Positions 20,237-29,395 of a DNA stretch of 64,000 bases are shown one piece after another (within the stretch, counting starts at the first letter, position 1; every line of letters begins with the position of its first letter). The notes under the pieces are model-generated. The model did no database searches. It had not been told where the DNA came from and saw only the letters and a program-made list of their open reading frames with translations. The translations under genes were made by a program, and so were the position numbers. Source of the stretch: an uncultured Erythrobacter sp. (GTDB taxonomy: Bacteria; Pseudomonadota; Alphaproteobacteria; Sphingomonadales; Sphingomonadaceae); assembly GCA_947488755.1 (NCBI GenBank), contig CANLAD010000001.1, positions 448,247-512,246 of the forward strand. Direction: 5' to 3'.

Positions 20237-21072
20237 CCGCTCCGCTGAATTTCGCGCGGATCGCTGTAATCGGCGTTCATAAAGATCTGCGAGCGCCTTT
20301 CGCTGCGATAGACGAGGCCCCTGGCGATCCTGTTTTTCGCAGTGGTGTATTCCAGCTCTTCGGCAATGCCGTCATAATCGCCGCTCTCGATGGCTGCGTT
20401 GAGCTTTGGGCTCTTGCGGTCCGACACGGTTCCTTCGCCCACATTGAACACCAGGTCGACGAGAGCATCGAATTCATGCTGATTGATCGGCAGGTCACCG
20501 ACCAGCTTCTGGACGCCTTTTTCCGCCTTTCTGAGATCCTGCTCAAGCAACTCCATCGCGCGCTCATGGCTGATCGTGTCACCAAGGCTCAGATTGTCTT
20601 CGGGAAGGACAAAGTGACCCACCCCGACCGTCGGGTAGCCCGCGACATCGCGATAGACGTCGTAGCGCACGCCTTCTTCCTCGACCATCGCCGCAAGCAA
20701 ATCATTGCTTACCGATAGCTCGTTGACATGCACCCGCTCGAAGGGGTCGATGAAACCGATTTTGGCGTCGTCATCGGCGATACCTTGTGCTGCGGTCGAG
20801 TCGGCCGACAGTGCGCCTTGTGAAGCGCCGGACAGGCCAAGCGCGCTCACGCCAAGCGCAAACGCAGTGCGCTTGCGGCGACGACCACGCGGTTGCACAC
20901 TTGCAAGATTGCTGGCGGTGCCGGTTCGACCGCGCATGGTGCGTTGACGACGCTCGGTCCAGCGTTTGCGAAACCGTGTGAAGAACCGTTGGCGCGCAGC
21001 TTTGCGTACGGTGTCGAGATCGGGCGTCGTCGAAGTCACAACTTCCGGCCCCGGCGCGATGCTTGATGTCAT
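20233..21072 (-). CDS. Glycoside hydrolase 24-type lysozyme (muramidase)
   Basis: About 279 residues from the ATG at 21072; the frame stays open to 21273, and the ribosome-binding site is weak, so the start is uncertain. After a basic stretch (RGRRRKRTAFALGVSALGLSG) that looks like a signal anchor, the catalytic domain has the T4-lysozyme pattern Glu-8 residues-Asp-5 residues-Thr in EEEGVRYDVYRDVAGYPT, then VGVGHFVLPEDN and INQHEFDALVDLVFNVG. It should cleave peptidoglycan in the periplasm. No holin, spanin or other phage genes are near, so I take it as a chromosomal cell-wall enzyme. Confidence 0.8.
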   Translation of the reverse strand: MTSSIAPGPEVVTSTTPDLDTVRKAARQRFFTRFRKRWTERRQRTMRGRTGTASNLASVQPRGRRRKRTAFALGVSALGLSGASQGALSADSTAAQGIADDDAKIGFIDPFERVHVNELSVSNDLLAAMVEEEGVRYDVYRDVAGYPTVGVGHFVLPEDNLSLGDTISHERAMELLEQDLRKAEKGVQKLVGDLPINQHEFDALVDLVFNVGEGTVSDRKSPKLNAAIESGDYDGIAEELEYTTAKNRIARGLVYRSERRSQIFMNADYSDPREIQRSG

Positions 21073-21614
21073 CGCCGCGGTTTCTGGCTGCAAACGTGTG
21101 GCTTCCGAGTAATTACCTCCGCCCGAAATCGCTGCCGATGCGACCCCGCGTGGCGTATCTGCCCTACCGTCTGCGCGGAGATGCGGAATTGCGGGGGAAA
21201 GGGAAGAATTGAGAACCGGGTCGCTGTTCGAGCCAAAAATCGTAACACTCCTTGCGGGCTCGCCAGGTCGCAAGCCCCGATGAGGGGAGCGATTTCGCTC
21301 GGAAATTCGGGTGATCCCTGCTGGAAGCCGAATGCGGGCGGCGAGATCTCGCTCTGCCCGTTCGCAGGCCGATGTGTGAGGCTGCGATCCTTGCGGAAAC
21401 CTGGCGGTTATCCGTCTGTCTGTTTGCGCCGCTGCGAGTAATCATCGTTTCGCTGCGCGACGCTTTGTTTCTCTTACCTAATCAACGGATGAAGCCTGTC
21501 GCGTGTCCACACTTCGTCGCTGCTGTGGCTCGGTTCACTGGAGATTAGCCTGATTTTAACCAAGAACGGGCCCGCCGAAGCGGACCCGTTTGTTTCCGTC
21601 ATTTTTCAAAAAAG
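21073..21614. other. Intergenic region between the lysozyme and hsp20 genes
   Basis: The part up to 21273 is open in the lysozyme frame and may be an N-terminal extension. Beyond that I see no gene or clear promoter, only the hairpin at 21565-21590. Confidence 0.4.
21565..21590 (-). terminator. Hairpin terminator of hsp20
   Basis: AACGGG-C-CCGC and GCGG-A-CCCGTT pair around a CGAA loop, with one C/A mismatch. It lies 24 bp past the hsp20 stop. The T-tract on the minus strand is weak (CTTGGTT), so it may work as a factor-assisted terminator or in both directions. Confidence 0.55.
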
Positions 21615-22154
21615 TTAAGCGTTTTCAGGAACCTTGTCCTGTTCTTCGCTCGTATTCTCGATCGTGCGCGTGCCTGCGTCACGGTTGCCGATCGCAATGC
21701 GTCTGGCGTTGGTTTTCTGCTCGGTACGCGGCAGGGTCACGGTCAGGACGCCATTTTCAAAGTCCGCGCTGACATGATCCTCATCGATATCGCCGGGCAG
21801 GGTCACACGGCGTTCGAAACGGCCATAGGAGCGTTCGGAATAGCCGCGCTCCTCGTCGGTGCGCTCCGATTGCTTCTCGCCAGACAGGGTCAATACGCCG
21901 TCCTCGACGGTGAGCTCGATATCGTCCTGCGTGACGCCGGGAAGTTCGGCGGTAAGTTCGACGCGTTCGTCGGTCTGGTGAAGCTCCATCGCCGGCGCGT
22001 TCATGCCGCGACCGCTCATCGTGCCGCCATCGTCATCCTGGTCGAACAGATCGTCGAACAGGCGATTGATCTGGCGATTGAGATCGAAAAGGCCGCCACC
22101 GGCGCCAAAGCCGGCGCGTGTGCGACGTGCGGGGGTGAGATAGGTGTATGCCAT
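21615..22154 (-). CDS. Hsp20 / alpha-crystallin family small heat-shock protein
   Basis: 179 residues with a strong AAGGAGG ribosome-binding site before the ATG. The N-terminal arm is Gly/Asp-rich; the alpha-crystallin domain runs from about 55 to 150 (MELHQTDERVELTAELPGV, VEDGVLTLSGEK, FERRVTLPGDID, FENGVLTVTLPR). It should hold unfolded proteins in a refoldable state in the cytosol. No heat-shock promoter was recognised with confidence upstream. Confidence 0.92.
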   Translation of the reverse strand: MAYTYLTPARRTRAGFGAGGGLFDLNRQINRLFDDLFDQDDDGGTMSGRGMNAPAMELHQTDERVELTAELPGVTQDDIELTVEDGVLTLSGEKQSERTDEERGYSERSYGRFERRVTLPGDIDEDHVSADFENGVLTVTLPRTEQKTNARRIAIGNRDAGTRTIENTSEEQDKVPENA

Positions 22155-22331
22155 GATGTTGTCCTCCTTGGTTCAGGATTGAAAGCTGGCGCAGGTCCAG
22201 CCCGTCGGAGGGACAAAAGCGGCGGACCGGCGCCAGCGGCTCATATACCAGAATAATGCGCGAACGGGTAGGTGAGTTCCGCCATTCCGTAGCGTAAATC
22301 GCCGATCCGCCACGCTTCGCCGAACAGCGTC

Positions 22332-23090
22332 TCAGTCGGCCTCGCCACGCGTTTTTCGCAGCCGAAGCGCCAGCATCAGCAAGCTGATGCCGCTCGCCAG
22401 CGCCCAGATGCCGATCAGCCATGCCAGCACGAGCAGGGTTGGCGCAGGTGCGACCAGCAGCAGGATTACCAGAGCAATTCCAAGCAGAACGCCCAGAGCG
22501 CCAGCGGTCATCAGCAGCCACTCGCCTTCGATCTCCTGCCGCAGCCGCCACGCCGCGATAATTTGCAACACGCCGGTCGTCATCGCGTATCCGGCGATGA
22601 GCAAGATCGCGGTGAAGGTGAGGGCAAGTGTGCTGACGAAGGGGAAGAACAGGAACGCGGCGCCCACGACTATTCCCAGCACGCCGGAAAGGATCAGGGT
22701 CCACCACCGCTCATTGGAGTTTCGCGCGCCGCGAATGCCCGAAAGCACCGAAGCGACGCCATCGGCGAACGACACAGCGGCAAAGATCAGGGCCGAGGCG
22801 AACAGGGTCGGACCGGGAAAGACAAGTGCGACCAGTCCCAGCACGATCAGCAGCCCGCCCCGCAAGGCAAACCAGCCCCAGTTGTGGGTCGCAAGATGGC
22901 GCGCGAAACGCACCTCGAGCGGACGTCCGCGTCGTCTGGACGAATGACGTGGCGAAGATGGAGTTTCCGATCTGGCGGCTTTCGCTGGCACGGCTGCGCT
23001 GTGAGGGGCGTTGCCGCCGCCGGACGCGTCGCCGTTAGCAGGGCCGTCCGTATTGTCAGGGTCGAGAGGGGAAGTGCTTGCTTGCGTCAT
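22332..23090 (-). CDS. HdeD-family (DUF308) membrane protein
   Basis: 252 residues from the ATG at 23090, chosen because AGAAAGG stands eight bases ahead of it; longer starts at 23126 and 23243 lack this. A ~70-residue hydrophilic Ser/Pro/Arg-rich N-terminus precedes six transmembrane segments (WFALRGGLLIVLGLVALVFPG onward), the pattern of the HdeD acid-resistance membrane family. Function in this lineage is unknown. It is divergent from uvrA. Confidence 0.75.
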   Translation of the reverse strand: MTQASTSPLDPDNTDGPANGDASGGGNAPHSAAVPAKAARSETPSSPRHSSRRRGRPLEVRFARHLATHNWGWFALRGGLLIVLGLVALVFPGPTLFASALIFAAVSFADGVASVLSGIRGARNSNERWWTLILSGVLGIVVGAAFLFFPFVSTLALTFTAILLIAGYAMTTGVLQIIAAWRLRQEIEGEWLLMTAGALGVLLGIALVILLLVAPAPTLLVLAWLIGIWALASGISLLMLALRLRKTRGEAD

Positions 23091-23236
23091 GGGTGCCTTT
23101 CTGAGCGCTCGCGCGTTCGGGTTCATCATAGAAATCCCGGCAGGACGGTGGCGGTTCCGAACATTGCAAACACAGGACGCGGCCACCACATCTCTCGCTT
23201 CACGCCAGCCGCAGCGCAACGCCCTGCGGACCTCCC

Positions 23237-23262
23237 TTGACACATCCGAACATTACCGGAAC
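23237..23262 (+). promoter_or_regulatory. LexA (SOS) box and promoter of uvrA
   Basis: A TTGACA -35 element at 23237-23242 is followed by GAAC-N7-GAAC at 23248-23262, the direct-repeat LexA box of alphaproteobacteria. The box would cover the spacer and -10 region, so LexA binding should block uvrA until DNA damage. The -10 element (around 23260-23267) is poor. Confidence 0.75.
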
Positions 23263-23311
23263 AAACTGACCGTATGAGCCTGACCAAAACCACGAAGCAT
23301 CGGTCTGCCGC

Positions 23312-26245
23312 ATGCTGACCAAGATAAGCGTACGCGGCGCGCGCGAGCACAACCTCAAGGGTGTCGATATCGATCTGCCGCGCGATGCGTTGATCGTGGT
23401 CACGGGGCTGTCCGGGTCGGGCAAGTCGAGCCTGGCCTTTGATACGATTTATGCCGAAGGGCAGCGGCGTTATGTCGAGAGCCTGTCCGCCTATGCGCGC
23501 CAGTTCCTTGAAATGATGCAGAAGCCCGATGTCGAACATATCGACGGGCTTTCTCCCGCTATCAGCATCGAACAGAAGACGACGAGCCGCAATCCGCGCT
23601 CGACCGTCGCGACGGTCACCGAAATCTACGATTACATGCGGCTGCTGTGGGCGCGGATCGGCGTGCCTTACAGCCCGGCAACGGGCAAGCCGATCTCCGC
23701 GCAGACGGTCAGCCAGATGGTCGACCGCGTCATGGCTCTGCCGGAAGGCACGCGGCTCTATCTGCTCGCCCCGGTGGTGCGCGGGCGCAAGGGCGAATAC
23801 CGGCGCGAGCTGGCCGAATGGCAGAAGGCCGGTTTCACCCGCGTGCGGATCGATGGCGAGATGTACGGGATCGAGGAAGCGCCCGCACTCGACAAGAAGT
23901 TCAAGCATGACATCGAGGTGGTGGTCGACAGGATCGCGGTGAAGGAGGGGATCGAGACCCGGCTGGCGGACTCGTTCGAAACCGCGCTCAAGCTGGCCGA
24001 GGGACTGGCTTATGTCGACCTCGCCGATGGCGTGGTGCCGGGGCGCGAGGATGAAGATGCGTCGGGTGGCGCGATGAAAGGCGCGGGCCTGCCCGACAAC
24101 CGCATCGTCTTCTCCGAAAAATTCGCCTGCCCGGTCAGCGGCTTCACGATCGAGGAGATCGAGCCGCGCCTGTTCTCCTTCAACTCGCCCCAGGGCGCCT
24201 GTCCGACTTGCGACGGGATCGGCGAAAAGCAGCTCTTCGACGAACAGCTTGTCGTCCCCAACGAAGCGCTGACATTGAAGCAGGGAGCGGTCGCGCCGTG
24301 GGCGAAGTCCAACCCGCCATCGCCCTATTACATGCAGGTGCTCTCCAGCCTCGCCAAAGCGTATGACTTCACGATCACCACCCCGTGGAAGGATCTCGAG
24401 CCCGACCAGAAGCTCATCATCCTGCACGGCACGAACGGGATGCCCGTTCCGCTCACCTTCAAGGACGGGCGCAAACAATACACCGTCAATAAGGCCTTCG
24501 AAGGCGTCATCGGCAACCTCAACCGCCGCCTGATGCAGACCGAAAGCACCTGGATGCGCGAGGAGCTGTCCAAGTTCCAGACCGCGCAGCCATGCGAGAC
24601 CTGCGGGGGCAAGCGCCTCAATGAAAAGGCGCTGGCGGTGAAGATCCCCAGCACCAACGGCCCCACCGACATTGCCGAGCCGGTCAAGATGAGCGTGTCG
24701 GATGCGAAGGACTGGTTCCTCGGTCTCGACGACAATCTGACCGAGCAGCAATCCCAGATCGCCCGCGCCATCCTGAAGGAGATCAACGAGCGGCTGGGCT
24801 TCCTCGACAATGTCGGGCTCGATTACCTCAACCTCGACCGCACCAGCGGCACCTTGTCAGGCGGGGAGAGCCAGCGCATCCGGCTCGCCAGCCAGATCGG
24901 CAGCGGGCTCTCCGGCGTGCTCTACGTTCTCGACGAGCCCAGCATCGGCCTGCACCAGCGCGACAATGACCGGCTGCTGGAGACCCTCAAGCGCCTGCGC
25001 GATCTCGGCAACACGGTCATCGTGGTCGAGCATGACGAGGACGCGATCCGCCAGGCCGACCATGTCGTCGATCTCGGCCCGGGCGCTGGCGTGCGCGGGG
25101 GCGAGGTGGTGGCGCAGGGCACGCTCAAGCAGATCATGCGCTCCAAGAAGTCGCTCACCGCCGACTACCTCACCGGGCGGCGCGAGATCGCGGTCCCGCA
25201 GACCCGGCGCGAGGGCAATGGGCACAAGCTGACGGTCAAGGGCGCGAGCGCCAACAACCTCAAGGATGTCACCGCCTCCATCCCGCTCGGCACGTTCACC
25301 TGCATCACCGGCGTATCGGGGTCGGGCAAGTCGACCTTCACCATCGACACGCTCTACGCCTCCGCCGCCCGCGTGCTCAATGGCGCGCGCGTCATCGCGG
25401 GCAAGCATGACGCGATCACCGGCCTCGAATATTGCGACAAGGTCATCGAGATCGACCAGTCCCCCATCGGCCGCACGCCCCGTAGCAACCCTGCAACGTA
25501 TACTGGCGCCTTCACCCAGATCCGCGACTGGTTTGCGGGCCTCCCCGAAAGCCAGGCGCGCGGATACAAGCCGGGCCGCTTCTCCTTCAACGTCAAGGGC
25601 GGGCGGTGCGAGCAATGCACCGGCGACGGCCTCATCAAGATCGAGATGCACTTCCTCCCCGACGTCTACGTCACCTGCGAGGAATGCGGCGGCAAGCGCT
25701 ACAATCGCGAGACGCTGGAGGTGAAGTTCAAGGGGCACTCGATCGCCGACGTGCTGGACATGACGGTCGAGGATGCGGAAGGCTTCTTCAAGGCCGTCCC
25801 CTCGATCCGTGACAAGATGCGGATGCTGAACGAGGTGGGGCTGGGCTACGTCAAGGTCGGCCAGCAGGCGACGACCTTGTCGGGCGGAGAGGCGCAGCGC
25901 GTGAAGCTGGCCAAGGAACTGTCCAAACGCTCCACCGGCCAGACGCTGTATATCCTCGACGAGCCCACCACCGGCCTGCATTTCGAGGATGTGCGCAAAC
26001 TGCTCGAAGTGCTGCACCGCCTGGTCGAGCAGGGGAACAGCGTGGTGGTGATCGAGCATAACCTCGACGTGATCAAGACCGCCGACTGGATCCTGGACCT
26101 TGGGCCGGACGGCGGGGTGCGTGGGGGCGAGGTCGTGGCGGAGGGCACGCCGGAGGAGGTCGCGCAGGTGAAGCGGTCGTTTACCGGGGCTTATCTCAAG
26201 CCGATGCTGGGGAAGGCGAACGGGGCTCGGGAGGCGGCGGAGTAG
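23312..26245 (+). CDS. uvrA: Excinuclease ABC subunit A
   Basis: 977 residues, full length for UvrA. Two ABC ATPase modules are visible: Walker [10 protein letters not shown] near residue 34 and GVSGSGKST in the second half, with signatures LSGGESQRI and LSGGEAQRV. Zinc-binding cysteine pairs occur in [24 protein letters not shown] and CEECGGKR. It recognises bulky DNA lesions and loads UvrB in nucleotide excision repair. The promoter carries a LexA box. Its stop is only 6 bp from the end of the foreign gene on the other strand. Confidence 0.97.
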   Translation: MLTKISVRGAREHNLKGVDIDLPRDALIVVTGLSGSGKSSLAFDTIYAEGQRRYVESLSAYARQFLEMMQKPDVEHIDGLSPAISIEQKTTSRNPRSTVATVTEIYDYMRLLWARIGVPYSPATGKPISAQTVSQMVDRVMALPEGTRLYLLAPVVRGRKGEYRRELAEWQKAGFTRVRIDGEMYGIEEAPALDKKFKHDIEVVVDRIAVKEGIETRLADSFETALKLAEGLAYVDLADGVVPGREDEDASGGAMKGAGLPDNRIVFSEKFACPVSGFTIEEIEPRLFSFNSPQGACPTCDGIGEKQLFDEQLVVPNEALTLKQGAVAPWAKSNPPSPYYMQVLSSLAKAYDFTITTPWKDLEPDQKLIILHGTNGMPVPLTFKDGRKQYTVNKAFEGVIGNLNRRLMQTESTWMREELSKFQTAQPCETCGGKRLNEKALAVKIPSTNGPTDIAEPVKMSVSDAKDWFLGLDDNLTEQQSQIARAILKEINERLGFLDNVGLDYLNLDRTSGTLSGGESQRIRLASQIGSGLSGVLYVLDEPSIGLHQRDNDRLLETLKRLRDLGNTVIVVEHDEDAIRQADHVVDLGPGAGVRGGEVVAQGTLKQIMRSKKSLTADYLTGRREIAVPQTRREGNGHKLTVKGASANNLKDVTASIPLGTFTCITGVSGSGKSTFTIDTLYASAARVLNGARVIAGKHDAITGLEYCDKVIEIDQSPIGRTPRSNPATYTGAFTQIRDWFAGLPESQARGYKPGRFSFNVKGGRCEQCTGDGLIKIEMHFLPDVYVTCEECGGKRYNRETLEVKFKGHSIADVLDMTVEDAEGFFKAVPSIRDKMRMLNEVGLGYVKVGQQATTLSGGEAQRVKLAKELSKRSTGQTLYILDEPTTGLHFEDVRKLLEVLHRLVEQGNSVVVIEHNLDVIKTADWILDLGPDGGVRGGEVVAEGTPEEVAQVKRSFTGAYLKPMLGKANGAREAAE

Positions 26246-26251
26246 GATTAG

Positions 26252-27448
26252 CTACTCCGCTTTTTGCAGCTCTTTGTCGGCCTTTTTGGCTCGCCTTTTC
26301 GCCGCTCTTTCCCTCGCTGCCCGAGAGGGGCTAGGCAGGTTTATGGCGTCAAAGTACGCCTTGTTTCGCTTCATGGCATCATCAATCATCTTCTTGAAAG
26401 ATATGACCTGGATACCAGCATTATGAGTGGGTGAGAAACCATAGAAGCCCTCTCCGTCGGGGGTTTCGAGGTTCGCAATGCTTCGACGAAGAAGTTTCTT
26501 CGTTTCTTCCGTGAGTTCGCAAACGATATAGCACGTGAAAGGCGTGTTTTTATTAATCTGCGTTATAATGTTCCCATCTGGCCCAACGACGGTTTGCTCC
26601 TGTAACTCCTCGACGTATTTGAGAACTTGGGTAACCGGATCACTAGAAATCTTGCCGCCTCCTGGACGTTTGAACTCGATTATTGTAACAGGCTCGTTGG
26701 TTTCCGGGCGCCTGAAGCCAAGTGGATTGAAAAATACCAAGTCTGGTTCTTTGGTGCTCTTGCTGCTCTCAGTGAATGATTGGATCGTTTTGTCTGAGGC
26801 GAAGAACTCATAACCCGCGAGTGAATCGTCGAGTATCCATAAATTGTGGTCTTCAAAATCGCCTGATTGGTACATCCTGCTCATCGGGCATAACAACTCG
26901 TGAACTAGTTTTTCGTAGTGGTATTGTTCGTCTTCGGGAAGATTAAACTTCAGTAGCATGTTTGCTGCAACAAGGAGTTGGTGTCTTTTTGCCGTTAAAT
27001 CAGCGAGCCTTCGTTTCTCTTGTTCACCAAGATCATCGACTATCTCTTTTGCTCGTTTCGCCGCATTACTATCGAACTTGGACTCTTCGGCAATTCGATG
27101 AAACTCTCGTACAATCTTGCGCTCCTCTCTGTAGAGCAGTGTGAAAAGATTCGCTGCTATCTGTTCGTCAGACATACCAGGGTAGAGACCGCGCACATAT
27201 TCATCCATGTCTTCAATTTGCGATGCTAGCGCTGGATGTTCAGCTAAGACTTTTTCGACGACCGCCCTTTGCCGCTTTCTTACGTCTTCGACGTGCTCGG
27301 CAAGATGCGATTCGATCGCTCCCAAGACAGCTTCTTCGAGAGCATCTTGTTGAGCTTGATTGAAGCGAAAATTCATTCTTTGTTGATCGACCCTATCGTC
27401 GAGCGGTTCACCGGATACCACAGCTACATAGGCTTTGCCGTTTGGCAA
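26252..27448 (-). pseudogene. C-terminal part of a GHKL-ATPase/PD-(D/E)XK nuclease gene (after a frameshift)
   Basis: 398 codons from a TTG at 27448, but the frame is open far upstream and the coding-like sequence VGIDHLFVDP and SYLLTAHGRLVG lies before that TTG, so this is not a natural start; the first ATG is at 27376. The N-terminal piece (VSGEPLDDRVDQQRMNF) matches the end of the second ATPase domain in GHKL proteins. A helical region (~30-160) follows, then a nuclease fold: Asp236 in KEPDLVFFNP and Glu258-x-Lys260 in TIIEFKRPGGG, the PD-(D/E)XK pattern, followed by a Gln in DPVTQVLKYVEE. The tail is basic. I infer it is the nuclease half of one protein with the gene at 27490-28272. Confidence 0.7.
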
Positions 27449-27489
27449 TGATCTTAGATCATAGAGCTTCTCTATTGAAACTGGGTGAC

Positions 27490-28272
27490 CTACAAGCCGT
27501 CCGTGGGCGGTGAGAAGGTAAGAATTGCGTAGTTCTGTCGAGATCGTGGGATCAACAAATAGGTGGTCAATCCCAACATTCCAAGTTTCACCATCTGTCT
27601 GGATTCTACAACTTGACGGGTCGGTTCGTCGATACGGCCTTCGATATAGTCGTTTAAAGAATCTGTTTCTCCGCGATATTTGAGAACAATTTCAGGAAGT
27701 ATGTTGTCAAGAAATTGTGGAAAGAAATGTACTGCTAAGTCCTTTAGAAAAGTTGCTTTGTTTATGCGTTGGGTAAGCGGGGTCCTGAGCCTAGATAAGG
27801 TTATCGTCGCACCTGTATCTTTACTCCCATCATATTGATTATCAGTCAAATTGGCTTTTGAGTCGTCCAGTTCAGGTCTGAAATCAAAACTCAGTGACCG
27901 GAGGTTGCCTTGATCCCCACAGTATTGACTTTCGACCCTGATATCATGGAATGTCTTGATCCAGATTAGACGGCCTACTCCCTTGCCTCCACGAGCATAT
28001 TTCAGTCGGCTATCACTCGTTTCAAATGAGTCCAAATTTGCTTCAGTGAAGCCTTCGCCGTTATCGGTAATTTGAATTGCCTTGATCTCATGATCATCAC
28101 CGTGAATGATTTCGACCTGTATGCGCCCTTTCTTTCGTACTTTTTCCTCACCGAATTTGTCGTGAATGGCGTGGACGGAGTTGCTGACTGCCTCATAGAC
28201 CGAGTATAGTACCGCGGATTTTCCATCAGGTAGGTCCATATTGTCGATCCGACCCATTACATCGAATTTCAT
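27490..28272 (-). pseudogene. N-terminal GHKL ATPase part of the same defence-like gene, ending at a frameshift
   Basis: 260 codons from the ATG at 28272, chosen because GAGG stands nine bases ahead and MKFDVMGRIDNMDLP matches the usual N-terminus; the frame is open to 28491 but that part is G+C-rich and overlaps another gene. GHKL motifs are clear: N-box YEAVSNSVHAIHD (Glu27, Asn31), DNGEGF (Asp70), and the lid GGKGVGRL (95-102). The family is MutL/Hsp90/MORC-like. The frame stops at 27490 while homologous-looking sequence continues in the -1 frame. Restored, the product would be about 673 residues: ATPase, S5-like transducer, helical linker, PD-(D/E)XK nuclease. Bacterial MORC-like GHKL ATPases are known companions of restriction systems. 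Confidence 0.7.
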
Positions 28273-28316
28273 TTGCAAGGCCTCACAGAGTATTTCCAAA
28301 AATGCTACTCCGGCGG

Positions 28317-28337
28317 GTGTAGCTTGCTTTCCTACAC
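28317..28337. repeat. Short inverted repeat upstream of the GHKL gene
   Basis: GTGTAG (28317-28322) and CTACAC (28332-28337) are separated by 9 nt, between the GHKL start and the gene at 28390. It might be an operator or the scar at the insert boundary; no further support. Confidence 0.3.
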
Positions 28338-28389
28338 TCCCCAATCCCTTTAAGCTGGCTCGCTCTTGTAAACTCAGCAGGAGCGCCCC

Positions 28390-28602
28390 ATGCCCACACC
28401 CCTCACCAAGCAAACCATCCTCATCGGCCCCAACCAGCCGTCCCATCGCGAGGACACCGCGCACGGTCCCTGGGCGGACTGGCAGCTTCATGTCGATGCG
28501 GGCCGGATCGGCAACAACCCTCCGGCCGATCCCGAATTGACCGAACGCGTCCTGCGTAAAGAGCGCATACTTTGCGGGGAGCGCGTTATCGGGGTCTGGT
28601 AG
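28390..28602 (+). CDS. Small hypothetical protein
   Basis: 70 residues with a good AGGAG ribosome-binding site six bases before the ATG. The sequence (LTKQTILIGPNQPSHREDTAHG, ELTERVLRKERILCG) has no signal peptide or membrane segment and no family I know. G+C is typical of the chromosome, so it probably flanked uvrA before the A+T-rich insert arrived. Confidence 0.5.
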   Translation: MPTPLTKQTILIGPNQPSHREDTAHGPWADWQLHVDAGRIGNNPPADPELTERVLRKERILCGERVIGVW

Positions 28603-28690
28603 GCGCTCGCCGCTCAGTTCGCGGCGATAGTGCGCCCGCCACCCGCTCCATCACCGCTGGCCAAATGTGGCGCATGGTGTAGGGCGGGCC

Positions 28691-29065
28691 ATGGTCGAAA
28701 ATCGCACGCTTCGTCGCACTCGCTTCACACTCAATCATGCCGCTTTGCGGGTACGCTCGGGGCTTCGGCCTTGGGCGCTTGCCTTGTGTGCGGTTCCCTT
28801 CGCGTTGGTCGGGTGCGGCGATGTGCCCGATCCGGCGGATTATGGCGGCGGAGACACGGGGCAGGCGATCGCCCAATGCATCGAGCGGACCGAGCGCGAG
28901 GACACCGATCTCACCCGCGAACAGGTCGGCACTTTGTGCACCTGCCTGACCGAGCGGATCGCCGACGGCACCGAGCAGGCGATGGCCACCGGCACTGTCA
29001 ACCGCGCCGAAATGGAGCGCGCCATGGGCCGCTGCGCTGCCGACAATGGAATTGCGCTCGATTGA
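28691..29065 (+). CDS. Hypothetical lipoprotein with conserved cysteines
   Basis: 124 residues from the ATG at 28691. A basic N-terminus and hydrophobic core lead to a lipobox-like LVGC (VPFALVGCGDVPDP). The mature domain (~85 residues) is acidic and holds cysteines in IAQCIERTE, GTLCTCLTE and MGRCAADNG, with a helical repeat spacing; disulfides in the periplasm are likely. No function recognised. It precedes a repeat-rich intergenic region. Confidence 0.55.
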   Translation: MVENRTLRRTRFTLNHAALRVRSGLRPWALALCAVPFALVGCGDVPDPADYGGGDTGQAIAQCIERTEREDTDLTREQVGTLCTCLTERIADGTEQAMATGTVNRAEMERAMGRCAADNGIALD

Positions 29066-29395
29066 GTGATTGTCCGCTTCGGTCGCGGGCCCACCCCCAG
29101 CCCCTCCCGAGCGGGAGGGGAGTAGAAAGGTAATCCCCTCCCGAGCGGGAGGGGAGCGAGACTCGCCAGCTTGCTGGCTAGTCGCAGCGGGGTGGGCGCA
29201 CACAGGCCACCGCCATTTTCCTACTCCACCCAAAACCTATAGCTGGATGGATTCCGCGTTCTTGTTCGCCTCAAGCGCCGGCGCGGGCATCCGCCCGCTT
29301 GGCTATTTTCGCTCACGCGACCTGACGGTCGCATCGCTGCGGGCGGCCAGTCGGCCTTGCGGGCGCTACGCACCCGTTGACGCAAGGAACCGATT
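29066..29395. other. Intergenic region with palindromic repeats
   Basis: A 330-bp gap. It holds the two palindromes at 29101-29156 and, before the next gene, a CAAGGAA ribosome-binding site at about 29384-29390. I see no further gene. Confidence 0.5.
29101..29156. repeat. Two copies of a REP-like palindrome
   Basis: An identical 22-bp unit at 29101-29122 and 29135-29156, each a hairpin built of CCCCTCCCG and CGGGAGGGG, spaced by 12 bp. Flanks carry CCCACCCCCAGC before and GCAGCGGGGTGGGC after, making a larger inverted layout. Such G/C-rich palindromes are common between genes in sphingomonads. Two copies with a short spacer are not a CRISPR. Confidence 0.7.

Noticed and set aside
23126..24751. 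541-codon open frame on the minus strand
   Set aside because: Antisense shadow of uvrA, with no ribosome-binding site or domain.
28273..28491. Longer N-terminus of the GHKL ATPase
   Set aside because: This part has chromosomal base composition, overlaps the gene at 28390 on the other strand and lacks family-like sequence; the ATG at 28272 has a ribosome-binding site.
29101..29156. Possible CRISPR array
   Set aside because: Only two palindromic copies with a 12-bp spacer and no cas genes.
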